A DNA stretch of 64,000 nucleotides from Saturnia japonica (Eukaryota > Arthropoda > Insecta > Lepidoptera > Saturniidae). The stretch spans positions 5,759,190 through 5,823,189 of the forward strand of contig CM065311.1 in assembly GCA_033032175.1 (NCBI GenBank), given 5' to 3'. Positions 21,615-33,600 of this stretch are shown here, piece after piece; position 1 is the stretch's first letter; the number at the start of each line of letters is the position of its first letter. The translations under genes and the position numbers were made by a program. The notes under the pieces were generated by a model. That model did no database searches and had not been told where the DNA came from. It saw only the letters and a list, made by a program, of their open reading frames with translations.

Positions 21615-22082
21615 GTATGTAAATAATAAAAAAAAGTAAAATATGTAAATATTTTGTTAGGTTAGGTAAATTAGTTAGATAAGTTATTAGCCAGCCCTGT
21701 ATATAAAATCATTTGTATATATGGCGATTTTTAAATGCAACATAATTTTTTCTATAGCAAAAAATTGTGCTAGTCCTAAACCTAGAAAAGCATGAAGAGA
21801 AATCGTTGAAGGGAAAGAGAATCATTCTTATCCGTGCTCTTTCATGTCGAATAACATCGAGTAATACGAGTAAGTACTAAAGTAGTAACTAAATTAGACA
21901 GACAGTATTGATACGGCAACTACCATATTTTAAATATCGACTACAAAAAAAACGATGCGCTTATTAGTTAGTTGAAAACCCACTTTCAGCAACACACATA
22001 TTCGGCAACGGTTATCAATACTGGTGTTGGAACCAAATATCGGCTAGATAGCCGTTGCCAGAAATAGTTAATAACGCCCATG

Positions 22083-22733
22083 TCTAGTGTGTACATAGCA
22101 TGCAAAATGAGTACAAAGATGCTACTGCATATACAAAGAATCGAAAATTTGTTATTTTGTTAAATTGCGATGTGGTACGATGTGGTGTGTACTTTTCTCC
22201 CATACCTACTCGGAAATCGGATACTAAATAAAGGATCGTTTGGATGATCCTATATTGAATGAAAATGTAGCACGACACTTGAATGATTGCTGTATTAATA
22301 TTTTGTAACTCTTGCTTGATTTTAATAAATATGTCATAGAGAGAGACATAAGATAGACTATCGGAGACTCCAGAATTTTACTTGATATCATCTTTACGGA
22401 ATTACAAATCTTGTGGGCGTAATCAGTGTGAAGTGCAAGTACTGTATGTACACGGTCCGAATATAAGAATGATGTATGGCGGTTTTTTTGGGGTTGCCCC
22501 CAGTGGCCTCCAACCTCCCCTTAATAGCCACCCCAAGTCTCGCATGTCTAATGTTATCGCTGTCAGTAAGTGACCTGGTAACTAGTCTTGATCATCCTCA
22601 TAATCTGACAAGCTCTATCCAGAATGATCTTCTCATCGGGTTCCGACTTAGTGGGTTTCCTCGAACAATCTTGATCCAATATTAACGATATTCACGTTGC
22701 GATGCGGCTCCAGCAAGAATTATCCTTCAAGCC
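22083..22733. other. Unclassified repeat-like stretch
   Basis: No gene recognised. Around 22,480-22,690 the minus strand reads fragments such as ILDRACQIMRMI and RHARLGVAIKGRLEA, which vaguely resemble LINE ORF1 proteins but are too short and broken to call. Confidence 0.3.
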
Positions 22734-22813
22734 TTTTTTTTTTTTAGATCTGTCTATACGTTAGCCTTTGGGTCCTTGAAGCCGCTGCGGCTTTTACATC
22801 TTCACCGAACTTG
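22734..22813 (-). mobile_element. Jockey-like LINE 3' end, copy B
   Basis: A T-run followed by AGATCTGTCTATACGTTAGCC and GCCGCTGCGGCTTTTACATC matches the 3' end of copy A. Only about 80 bp remain, a severely 5'-truncated insertion. Confidence 0.7.
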
Positions 22814-23542
22814 ATTCTTCAAGTCCCTCGTTGTCTGCTTATATAGCTCCTGGGCTATAGAGCTTGATTACTGTTGCTAGCGCGCGGCGTCTCTACATTA
22901 TTTTCAGTTATTTCATTTTCCACGTATTTTTGATTACTTCAGAAAACTATTAACTCGTTGCTATGACACATGTTTACTTCTTTTAAATAATCCCATAGAC
23001 ACAATTCTCTGACAAATATGAGCACAGAGTACTTTTGTAGTAGTCAGTGAAAGACGTAGTGATAATATTTACATAGACCAAATTATCAGCCAGTCTGTTA
23101 ATCAAAAATAGATTGTGGCTGAACTAAAAACTATTTGTTGCGATAAGTCGCCATAAAAGTATTGATTCCAAAAGTACATGATATCTCAAGAAAAGTATTG
23201 ACTATGTACAACTCGTACTCGTATGAATGTATTCTCGTATCGTATCGATTCATCCCTATTTGTAATTTGCGATTTGCGTATCATGCTGCTGATCACATTT
23301 TGATCATAGAGAATAGATTATAAACTTACACCTGTGGAAGTATCGAGTCATTCTGATTATTTATTTCTGTTTCTTGTAAAGAGCAAAGTAATTCCTGTGA
23401 AAAAAAAAATACCTATTAAAAAGCGAATTAAAACAAAACTTTTGAGGCCTTTGTGAATAATCTTAACTACAGTAATTTAATTCTTAAAATATATAGTATA
23501 TTAGAAAAAAACAATTCTTGACTGTCTTGATTTTTCAGAAAC
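22814..23542. other. Region upstream of the Rpn13 start codon
   Basis: A pyrimidine-rich splice acceptor, TTTTTCAG, ends at about 23,538 just before AAACATG, so an untranslated 5' exon probably lies further upstream and this is mostly intron 5' of the coding region. I could not locate the 5' exon or the promoter. Confidence 0.4.
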
Positions 23543-23872
23543 ATGTCAGCGACAGCCTTATTTGGGAACACCTCGGGCCTTGGTGGCAGCTCAGGAGGTA
23601 ACAAGCATTTAGTGGAGTTTCGTGCAGGCCGCATGACCCTTAAAGGTCGCATGGTGCATCCTGACAAAAGAAAGGGTCTTCTGTATGTGTATCAAGGGGA
23701 AGATTCCTTAATGCATTTCTGTTGGAAAGACCGCACTACTGGTGAAGTAGAGGATGATTTACTGATATTTCCTGACGACTGTGAATTTGTACGTGTGAAT
23801 GAATGTACTACAGGTCGTGTCTATGTTCTTAAATTCAAGTCCTTATCTAAGAAATTCTTCTTTTGGATGCAG
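23543..23872 (+). CDS. Rpn13: Rpn13 coding exon 1 (Pru domain)
   Basis: Starts at the ATG ([19 protein letters not shown]) right after a splice acceptor; 110 codons ending ...FFFWMQ followed by GTATTC. Phase 0. Holds almost the whole Pru beta-barrel, including the ubiquitin-binding loop region. Confidence 0.93.
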
Positions 23873-26800
23873 GTATTCACATTTTATAATCCTGACGAAT
23901 TTTATTTCAGATTCTAAAATGTACTTTAAAGTACCAGCATAGTTGGTATTAGGTCCTTACATATGAACTTGGCATTTTGTTGAACTGGTCACTTTGATCT
24001 CAAATATCTGGCGTCTTGTTAGAAATTCAAAATTTAGGCTTGTGTATTTGTGTTTCGAATTTAGTGATTCATTTGTTTTCGCACCATTTTATTTTTCTTT
24101 GACATCATTCTTTTCACAAAATAGAAAATTTTAAATATCGCCTTATTTACGAATATAAGTTCCATTATGGCATCAGCTCGAAGGATTAATGATGTGTATG
24201 GGAAAGCTACTGTAAAAGAATACACGGTATGTTTTTGTTCATGTTTTCATTCTGGAAATTTTGACCTACGAAACAAACCCTGTGGACGACCGGAGACCCT
24301 AGTTGAAAATGAAGAATCAAAGATGATCGTTTAAGTGGATCATTTGCAAACCACATCAGAGTTAGTGGCAGGCTTCGGTGTGAGTGATAAAAAATAATTA
24401 TTCACTTGAAACAAACAGGAAAAGTGAAAAAGCTCAAGAAATGGGTACCACATGAATTGACTGAAGCACACCAACAAACACCTATTGAGTTCTGCATTAC
24501 ATTACTATGTTCAACAGTCACAATAACAAGGGAATTTTGAGTTGTATTGTTACTTGTGGTGAAAAATGGATCCATTACGACAATCGGAAATGCTCATCAC
24601 AGTGGTTGAACCCAAGAGAATGGGCCAATTCCTGTCCCAAGCGAAAGTCGTCTCAGAAAAAGGTACTGATGAGTGTTTGGTGGACCAGTGCTGGTGTCAT
24701 ATACTATAGCTTCGTAAGATCTGTCCAGACGATATTGGCAGATCTGTATTGTCAACAATTGGAAACCATGATGGAAAAGCTAGCTGTTAAACAACTGAGA
24801 CTGGTCAATATCTCAAGCTCCAGAACAACGCTAGACCCAATTACTTTACGACTGATGGTCGCTAAATTAGAGGAACTGTGGTTGGAATGTCTCCGAAACC
24901 CACCATATTTCCTGGACATTGCTCCAACAGATTACCACTTCATTCAGAATTTGGACAATTTTTTGCAAGGAAAATAAATTCAATTCCGATGAGGTTGTCC
25001 AAACTGCCTTCAAAGATTTTATTGATTCTTGATGCCACAATCTTTTCAGCAATGGAATCAATGAACTACCTTTAAAATGGCGATAGTGCATAGATAATAA
25101 TGGTACATACTTTGATTGATTAAATGTATAATTTCATAATATTTTATTCATTTTACTTTTACATATAAAACGCTAATTTCATATGTAAGGACTTAATATT
25201 TTTTCAGAAAACTATCTTCCATATCTACCTGAATGAGCTATTATCATACATTATTAAATGAATATTACATTGTAGGTTCATATGAAAACTGGAATCAATC
25301 ACTTGATTTTGGTGACTAACACTTAAAGCTAGAGTTAATTTACCATTTAATTTGGAGAGTTTTGCTTTGCATCCATAATGGCCTGTTTCATCAAATATAT
25401 AATTTTAATATCAATATTACAAGGGATAAAATTGTATGCAACTCATACACTATTTTTGATATATGATGATAGCTTATAGTTAAAGGCCTTATTTAGGCTT
25501 CATTCAATTATAATTATGTATTTTTACACTTGGATTTTATTTTATCATAGTAGAAAGCAGATAACCAATGATAATTTTGACTTCTGTTAATAGAATTTTG
25601 GCTGTGTGAAGGATATGATTAATATTCACTGACTTAAATTAGCATAATTCTGATGTAGTATTGGCATAGTTCAGCATATATTTTTACAAACTGCTCCTTT
25701 AGTCCTGTCTATATAATGTGGCTTATTAATTTGATCAATCAGCTATTTTACGTACATGTTGCTGTACCTGATATGTTATAAATATAATTATACTAATGTC
25801 CTTATTGATAAAATTAATATCACAGTTATACCTAAAATTATTAGGTACAAAGAGATACAATTACATTCTTCAAATCTATTGTATCTATGAAATTTCATGG
25901 TAATTTAGAATACAAAATATCAATTTCATTCAAATTATTCCTTTCCAAAGACCACATTAATTAGTGAACTTTTATTATAAATGAACTTTGATTTTTCACT
26001 TGTGGTTTATTTTTATTATAGAACAAGACAGCATCATATTATACTAGAATAGCAATAAGAAAAACAGAAAAAAGATAATATTATTTGTGTTCCTTACAAA
26101 ATGTCCCCATTTTTATTACATTTACTTTTGTTCACACAAGAGTGAAGGTGCTTATATTGCCTTTGATTAGAATAAACAAAAAGCAAAAATCTTTCCAGGT
26201 GTGGGCGATTAGTTAATTGACCCATATATCCATTAATTGTAGTAAACATCTTTATGTTACCATATATTATATATTTAGAAATGTCTTAATATGAAATACC
26301 ACTTATTAGAATCAGTAGTCATAATATGTAAGGTTTCAAGCTTATTATTAAAACGATGTAAATCTAACTTATAGTCTTAAGATCTGGCTGCAAGATTGCA
26401 ACATTCATGTGATTTTCAATCAAAATCTAATTTTTATATATAAAATTATAAATGGGGGGAATACATTTTGCTAGGGTGCCTATTAAAATATGGCCTCTAG
26501 TATTTATAATTGAAATAATTTTAACTGATATTTTTTTAAAAAATCATTTGTTTTTAAAATGAATTTTTTACCATTTCACAGCAATATATATAAACAACTT
26601 GAAAAGGTATAATTGCAGTAGCACACTTGGCCGCAACCTCTCTGATGCCAGGTGTAAACAGGTAATACTTTGTAACAGTTATATGTTTATACATTATTTA
26701 TATATCAAATTAAAACTATTTTTTTTCTATGCATTACGGAATACGGCTGCCTATGTAAATGTGGCCGCAAATAGGGGTAACTAGTAGTCTTGGGCAAATT

Positions 26801-27661
26801 AATTCATCTTGATGAAGCAGTTCTTGGAAACTCATTCAGTGAAGTGAACTCCTTCACCTAAACAGTTCAGCAGTTCATTCCATTCAGTAAATAAATATGT
26901 ATGCACTGATCATACCTGTTTTCGTACAGAATTCGTAAGTTACAAGATCAGTTTGAATGGAACGACATCCATTAATTGAGGACATGATTAAAGAGGAGGA
27001 TTTGAATAAGTAATTCATTCAAAATTGGCTCACTTTATGTCAGCAAAAATCGATTTCTTTTAATACTTTTCAGTGTGGAGAATAGCAGTACATTACTTTA
27101 TTACTTACTACTAATGAAAGTTTTTATCATTTATTACTATACTAGCTGTGCCCGCGATTTCGCCCGCGTGGTATATTTCATGTATGAAAAACAGTAGGTA
27201 ACTAAATAAAACCTTCCCCTCCCGTTAATCTCACCTTATGGTATTTGAACAGTATATGCTTTGAGAATACTCAACTGAAATCATTTTAAAAGTTAAGCAC
27301 ATTATTTATATGATAAAAAAACCACTTCATTTAAAAAAATATGCTTTACTTTAACAACCGTAGTAATGAGTTCAGTTAATTAAATCAATGTTGTGTATTA
27401 CAAGCTCCAAAACAGCGTGGTTACTTTAAGAATGTAGAGATTTAGTTGAGAACACTAGCTGCCGACGCATACGCAATGGCTTTAAAACCGCAGACAGCTG
27501 GCAATTGCCATCCTTGTCTAACGAAGGATGTAGCGTGCTAACTCTCTTTCACTCTAATCTATCTTTAACAGCTAGTTACTCCTATTTGCGGTCACTTTTT
27601 CATAGGCAGCCGTATTTCATCATGCACAGAAAAAATTAGTCTTAATTTGTTATATAAATAA

Positions 27662-27693
<32 letters not shown>

Positions 27694-30600
27694 CTTAATG
27701 AACGTATTAACTGTTACAAAGTATTACGTGTTTACACCTGGCTGCAGAGAGGTTGCGGCCAAGTGCGCCGCTACTTACTGCAATGATATCTTTTCAAGTT
27801 CTTGCTTTGAATGGTATTTAATTAATTTTAAAAACAAGTACATAAATGGATTTTTACGAAAATATCGATTAATATTATTTTAATTAAAAATACTAGTAGA
27901 CGCATTCTGATATGCAATCCCAGCAAAAATGTATTCCACCACTTATAATTACATATATATAAAAATTAGATTTTGATTATTACATGGATGTAAGCTAAGC
28001 TAAGCTTAACTTGCAGCCGGATCCCACACTATTAATTATGAGCTCTAGTTCATTTCTAAGTTCATCTCTATATTCAAGACAATGACTCTATTTAAAAGTT
28101 AAATTTGCAATGATGTTTTATGACGCTTTGCTGCTATGCTGACAAATTTGTTGAAACAAGTGCTACTTATTCCTCTACTATTGCCTTACTAGATGGAGGA
28201 CAAACTTTACATTTTAGTCTATTGCTTTTCCACTATCAATATAACATAATGAGATTTTATACCAAGTATTTAAGTGGTGGGTTAAAAATACTTAAATGTT
28301 CATACTTTTCAAAATTGTTTTAAGTATTAAAATTTTATAGGAGCCCAAGTCTGAGAAAGATGATGAGTATTGCCGTCGCATCAATGAGGCTTTAAACAAT
28401 CCTCCGACGTCAGGCACTCGAGGGGGTGGAAGTAGTGGAGCACAAGATGGAGAATTACAGAATTTGCTTAACAACATGTCCCAGCAACAGTTAATGCAAT
28501 TATTTGGAGGAGTTGGTCAAATTGGAGGACTTTCATCTCTTCTTGGGACCATGGGGTAACAAATATTTTATTCCATCACTCTGACTTAAATATATCATTG
28601 ATACATATTATGCATTGATGCTGGTTGGTGAAAAGTCTATGTAGTTATTATATTGATATGAATATAAAATACAGATTATGGTAGTCCGAAAATTTGAGAA
28701 TGTTGATGTGACTATAGACTATTATACACATGGTTTGCTTATGGGATCTGTAGAGCCACAAGTATATACGGCGAAGAGTATTCAGGTCCACGTGTACTCA
28801 AAGAAAGGATCCTCCTTACAACGCAAACAGAGATAACATGCATACTCCGGCATTTGCTTGAATGTTTCTTCAAACAGGTAGCTGGGGTAGTGTAAGTAAG
28901 ATGTATTAGCTGGACAGCGAATCTGAGTCTTCATTAAGAAGAGCATTGCAGGTTGAACAGTCTCAAGATGTTGCTGGATTGCATTTAGGTTATAGTGGAG
29001 TCCACGAATGTTAGTAAACACCATTGTAAAAGTTATCATATCCATTTTTATTGGTTTTCACAAGGAATCACAAATAGAAAAAATATTTAGGGGTGTGCGA
29101 AAAGCATTGAAGTCGAATATTACTATTCAGTTCGAAATTAGAATTGAAGAATTCTCCAAGCACGATTCGTTTTAAGTCTCGATTATAAAATATAAATCCC
29201 GAATAATCGATTCAAATATCTATACAATTAATACATTGAAGTGTCTGTTTGTAATGTCATATTAACAGTTTTTTACTAAATAATATGAATAGCTATAACA
29301 AAAAACCCATTTTTTTTTTTTTTGTCTGTCTGTCTGTTTGTTCCGGGTAATCTCCGAAACGCTTGGACCGATTTTGACGGGATTTTCACTGATAGATAGC
29401 TGATGATATAGGGAGTAACTTAGGCTACTTTTATTTTAGATAAAGAATTAGGGCTCTACACAAATAAAAATAAACTGGTCATGGTGAATCAATTCGGGCG
29501 CTTAAATAGCTTATGCTGAGTAAACCATGAGAGATATAGCAAATTAATGTACTACATAATCATAGACATTAAAAAAACCTACAAAAAAGTTCGGGAGAGT
29601 ATATATCTATCTTCTAGGAACACCCACAATAAGCATTTTTGTCTTTAAAATAGTTGGGAGCGGGGGAGCAAGATTCGCGCGGGCATTCTATAGTCCACGT
29701 GAGCGAAGCCACGGGCACAGCTAGTTGTAAATAAAAAAATTAATGGAAAACTAATAAATTATTTAAAATTGAATAGAATATTTGAAAAACTACAAATTAT
29801 TTGACTTTTTCGAAATAATCGCAAAACAGTAATAAGTCGATTTGACAATTTTAGTGGAGTAATTCGAACTTAAGTCGAAGACATGATTTGAACGTATAGC
29901 AGTGATCTTTCGAGCTGTGATATTTTGTGTACATCACAGTTCTAAATATTAGGTCCTTACATATGAAATTAGCGTTTTGCCGTACTGATCACTTTGATCT
30001 GAATATCTCCTCCTTGGTTAAGAATTCCAAATTCAAATTTATAAATTCATTTAGCTGGTACATTAGAGTTTTGAAAACAGTCATTCATTTGTTTTTTCCT
30101 CATTATTTTTTTCTTTGGCGTCGCTTATTACCGCTTCGTGGAAAACATGAAATATCGGTATATTTACGAGTACGATTTCTACCGTGGCACCAGTGCTGCA
30201 GAAACAGCTCGAAGGATTAATGATGTCTACGGCGCTGTTGTCGCAAAAGAAAACACGGTACGTTTTTGGTGGACGGCTGGAGACCTAAGTGGAAAATGAA
30301 GAATTAATGGCTATTGTGGAAGCGGATCCATCACAAAGCACTTCAGAGATAGCTGCAGGCTTCGGGGTAAGTGATAAAACTGTATTAATCCACTTGAAGC
30401 AAATTGGGAAAGTATAAAAACTTGAATGATGGGTACCTCATGAATTGAGTGAATCGAACTTGCAAACACGCGTCGACTGCTGTGTTACTTTGCTCAACCG
30501 ACACAATAATGAGGGGATTTTAAATCGAATCATTACTTGTGATGAGAAGTGGATACTGTATGATAATCGGAAGCGCTCGTCTCAATGGCTGAACCCTGGA

Positions 30601-33600
30601 GACCCAGCCAAATCCTGCCCTAAACGAAAATTGACTCAGAAAAAGTTACTTGTGAGAGTTTGGTGGACTAGCGCCGGTGTCGTTCACTACAGCTTTCTAA
30701 AATCTGACCAAACGATTACGGCAGATATCTATTGTCAGCAACTGAAAACCATGAAGGAAGAACTAGCTGCTAAACAACTGAGATTGATCAATCGCTCTAG
30801 GCCACTGCTGCTTCACGACAACTTAAGACCACACACTGCACAACAATCAACCACTAAGTTAGATGAGCTACAATTGGAATGTCTACGACATCCACCATAC
30901 TCCCTGGAACTTGCTCTAACAAATTACCATTTTTTCCGGAATTTGGACAACTTCTTACAAGGAAAAAAGTTCAACTCTGGTGCGGCAGTCCAATCCGCCT
31001 TCAAAGAGTTTATTGATTCTCGCCCCCATGGTTTTTTTTTAGTAAAGGGATCAATGAACTACGTATGAGATGGAAAAAGTGCATAGATAACAACGGTGCA
31101 TACTTTGATTAATTAAATATATTTTACAAAAAAAAAATGACTTTATATTCCTCCCGTACAAAACGCCAATTTCATATGTAAGGACCTAATATTTATCGAA
31201 TATTCGAAAAAGTTTATTATTTGAATGCAAGCACTAGTTGTAATGCAAGCAAATAAAATCTTTAACAAAACTAGTACTAAAAATAATCCGAAAATATACA
31301 TCAATATTATTTAGCCTATGTCACTTCTACAATTAAGAGAATCTTACGACACCTCATATGCTAAAATCCATGAGGCCGTTTAGGCTACAGAGCGTGCCAA
31401 AGAAATAGACATACATACACTCGAAATCATAACCCTCTTTTTTCGCAATCGGGTAAAAAACAGGAAAAAATAGAAAAAGGGATTTCATTTGCCACAGAAA
31501 TAACAGTGGCAGCAGCGCAAACAGCAGCAGCCGTCCATCGGCAGGAAACGCCGGATCACGAGGAAGTAGTGCAGCTCGTACTCCGGTTCGCGGTCGTGAC
31601 GCTGCCGCTCCGACACCGACTCCGGCAGCGGCACCCGCTGCGACCCCAGCCCCGGCTCCGGCAGCCACAGCTGCAGCCGCAGCAGCACCTACCATCACTC
31701 CGCCTAATACTGCAGAATCAGCGGCAGCGCAATCTAAAGGTACTGCGCGCTTAGCACCACCATGCATTTATTAAAATTGATAATATTAAAACATATCAAG
31801 AGTCCAGAATATATTGAGGTTGCCTAAAAATATTAACCATTGAATTTTATGGTTTTCATTTTATGAGTTTTTTGAAAAACTACCAAAGAATTTAAATAAC
31901 GCTTTCCTTTTTTATGTTCGTTAAGGAATAATAATAAAATATCAATAAAATTTTAAAAGGCATTACACAATTTTGTTATACATATTATTATCGTGGCCAT
32001 ATATATGAAATTTAAAAAACGAGAATGTTTGTTGAAACATTGATAATCTTGTATGGATCTAAAATGTTTGAACATTAACTGATCAATTAAGTCCAAACAT
32101 GGTTCGTGAATGCGAATATTTATCTCCAATATTCGCAAATGCGAATGGTAACTTTCAAATAAAGCGCATACAAAATGTAAAAGAAATGTGTTTACATTTC
32201 ATGACGGCCATGTTTGAACCGAACATAGCCAAATTGATACAGGTCGAATGAAAGTAGTTAGTCACATAAAGTTTATTCGAAAATATTTATTTTGATTTCA
32301 GGTTATTTTAATATTATTGTGTTTGTCAAATTTAACTGATATTGAAAAGTGACAAAGTGATATAAAAACATGACTTAATGCATATCTTAGCTGAGTTTGC
32401 ACTTATTTCACAAATTTATGACACTGAAAATGTGAAATGCTAGTTGTGTGATAAAAATACTCGCGCAAAGGAAATCACCTAGAAGCTAAACATAATGAAT
32501 ACGACGAATTAAAAAGACGAGGAAATCAAAGCGAGATACTGCTAAAATAAAGTCTGCAGTCCTCTTCACGAGAGACGAATTCTGGAGATCGATATCCACC
32601 ATTGCCATGTACATGATTTTTTTATTTCTTTTTTTATTGTAATAAGAACTAGGAGTCTTCCAAAATTACTTAAATTCACAGTTATACCATTGTTATCAGA
32701 CATTCAGCAAACAAGTTTGACGAATTTTAATATCTGGGTGACCAAGCCATGCTCGGTGTCTTATAAACAAAAAAAGAAAAACACTTATCTAGGTAAACTA
32801 GAAATGTAAATCATTACTTAAATGTAAATGCAAAGATTCATCGAAATCGTTGGAACCGTTTGCGAGTAACCAATTACATGTTGTATATATAAACAAGAAT
32901 TGCTCATTTAATATAATAAGATAAGTAAAACATTATACCTATAGATATATCCAAAGTACTTTATATATTTTGTATTCTTGAAAAAAAAAAAAATATATTG
33001 CTTCGGTTTGGGAAAAGGAAACGGGAATACGACTAATAAATGTGTTAATCAAGCACACAACTGAAACACAAATGACATACAATCTGAGACTCACTAAAGT
33101 ACATATTATACATCTACTCTTTTCTATTCTAAAACTAAAATCACTTACTTTCTGGAGATAACAAGTGCGGCTTGTATCTCCCCTACTTACTCCCTATGGC
33201 ACTCCACCACTGGAATAAAGTATTTTTGGTTTAAATGTGAATTTGTTTATTATTTTACATAGATATAATCAATAAAAGCTTCAGTTGTCGCTCCCACACT
33301 CTATTCGGTTGTTCAGACATGGCGCGACAGCAATACATTTCTGTTAAAATATCGTTATCTAATGTCTTGTGGACTACATTTATTGTTAAAAAAAAAACGT
33401 TTGTATTAAGTTCGAATCATTTACGTCGTAGATATATGATTATGTGTCATGTGAACGAATGACCCACAAATTGACAGATTTCACCCACGAACTTTTGATT
33501 ACTTGTGAGTAATGCTTGAGGCTCATTGGCGTATTTGGGGGCAGGGTAACCTACAAAACTCATTGCGCACCCTAGAAAAATCGACAATATTGAAGGAATA

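Larger units (their letters stand above)
13846..22082 (+). mobile_element. hAT transposon interrupted by a copia element
   Basis: A BED/hAT transposase relic sits at 19,688-21,614. Candidate terminal inverted repeats are CATGGGTACAAATAACTA at 13,846 and, read on the minus strand from 22,082, CATGGGCGTTATTAACTA. Both subterminal regions share TTGATAACCG and CGGCTAT...CTAG motifs. Without the copia insertion and its duplicated AATGA the element would be about 3.3 kb, a normal hAT size. The flanking 8-mers CTAGGTAT and TCTAGTGT are only partly alike, so the exact ends remain uncertain. Confidence 0.45.

Noticed and set aside
23873..23917. Extension of Rpn13 exon 1 to the stop at 23,915
   Set aside because: Homology breaks exactly at the GT donor after WMQ and resumes with EPK at 28,341 in the same phase; reading through is intron sequence.
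31354..31767. 137-codon Ala/Gly-rich minus-strand ORF
   Set aside because: It is the antisense of Rpn13 exon 3, whose GC-rich repeats keep all frames open.
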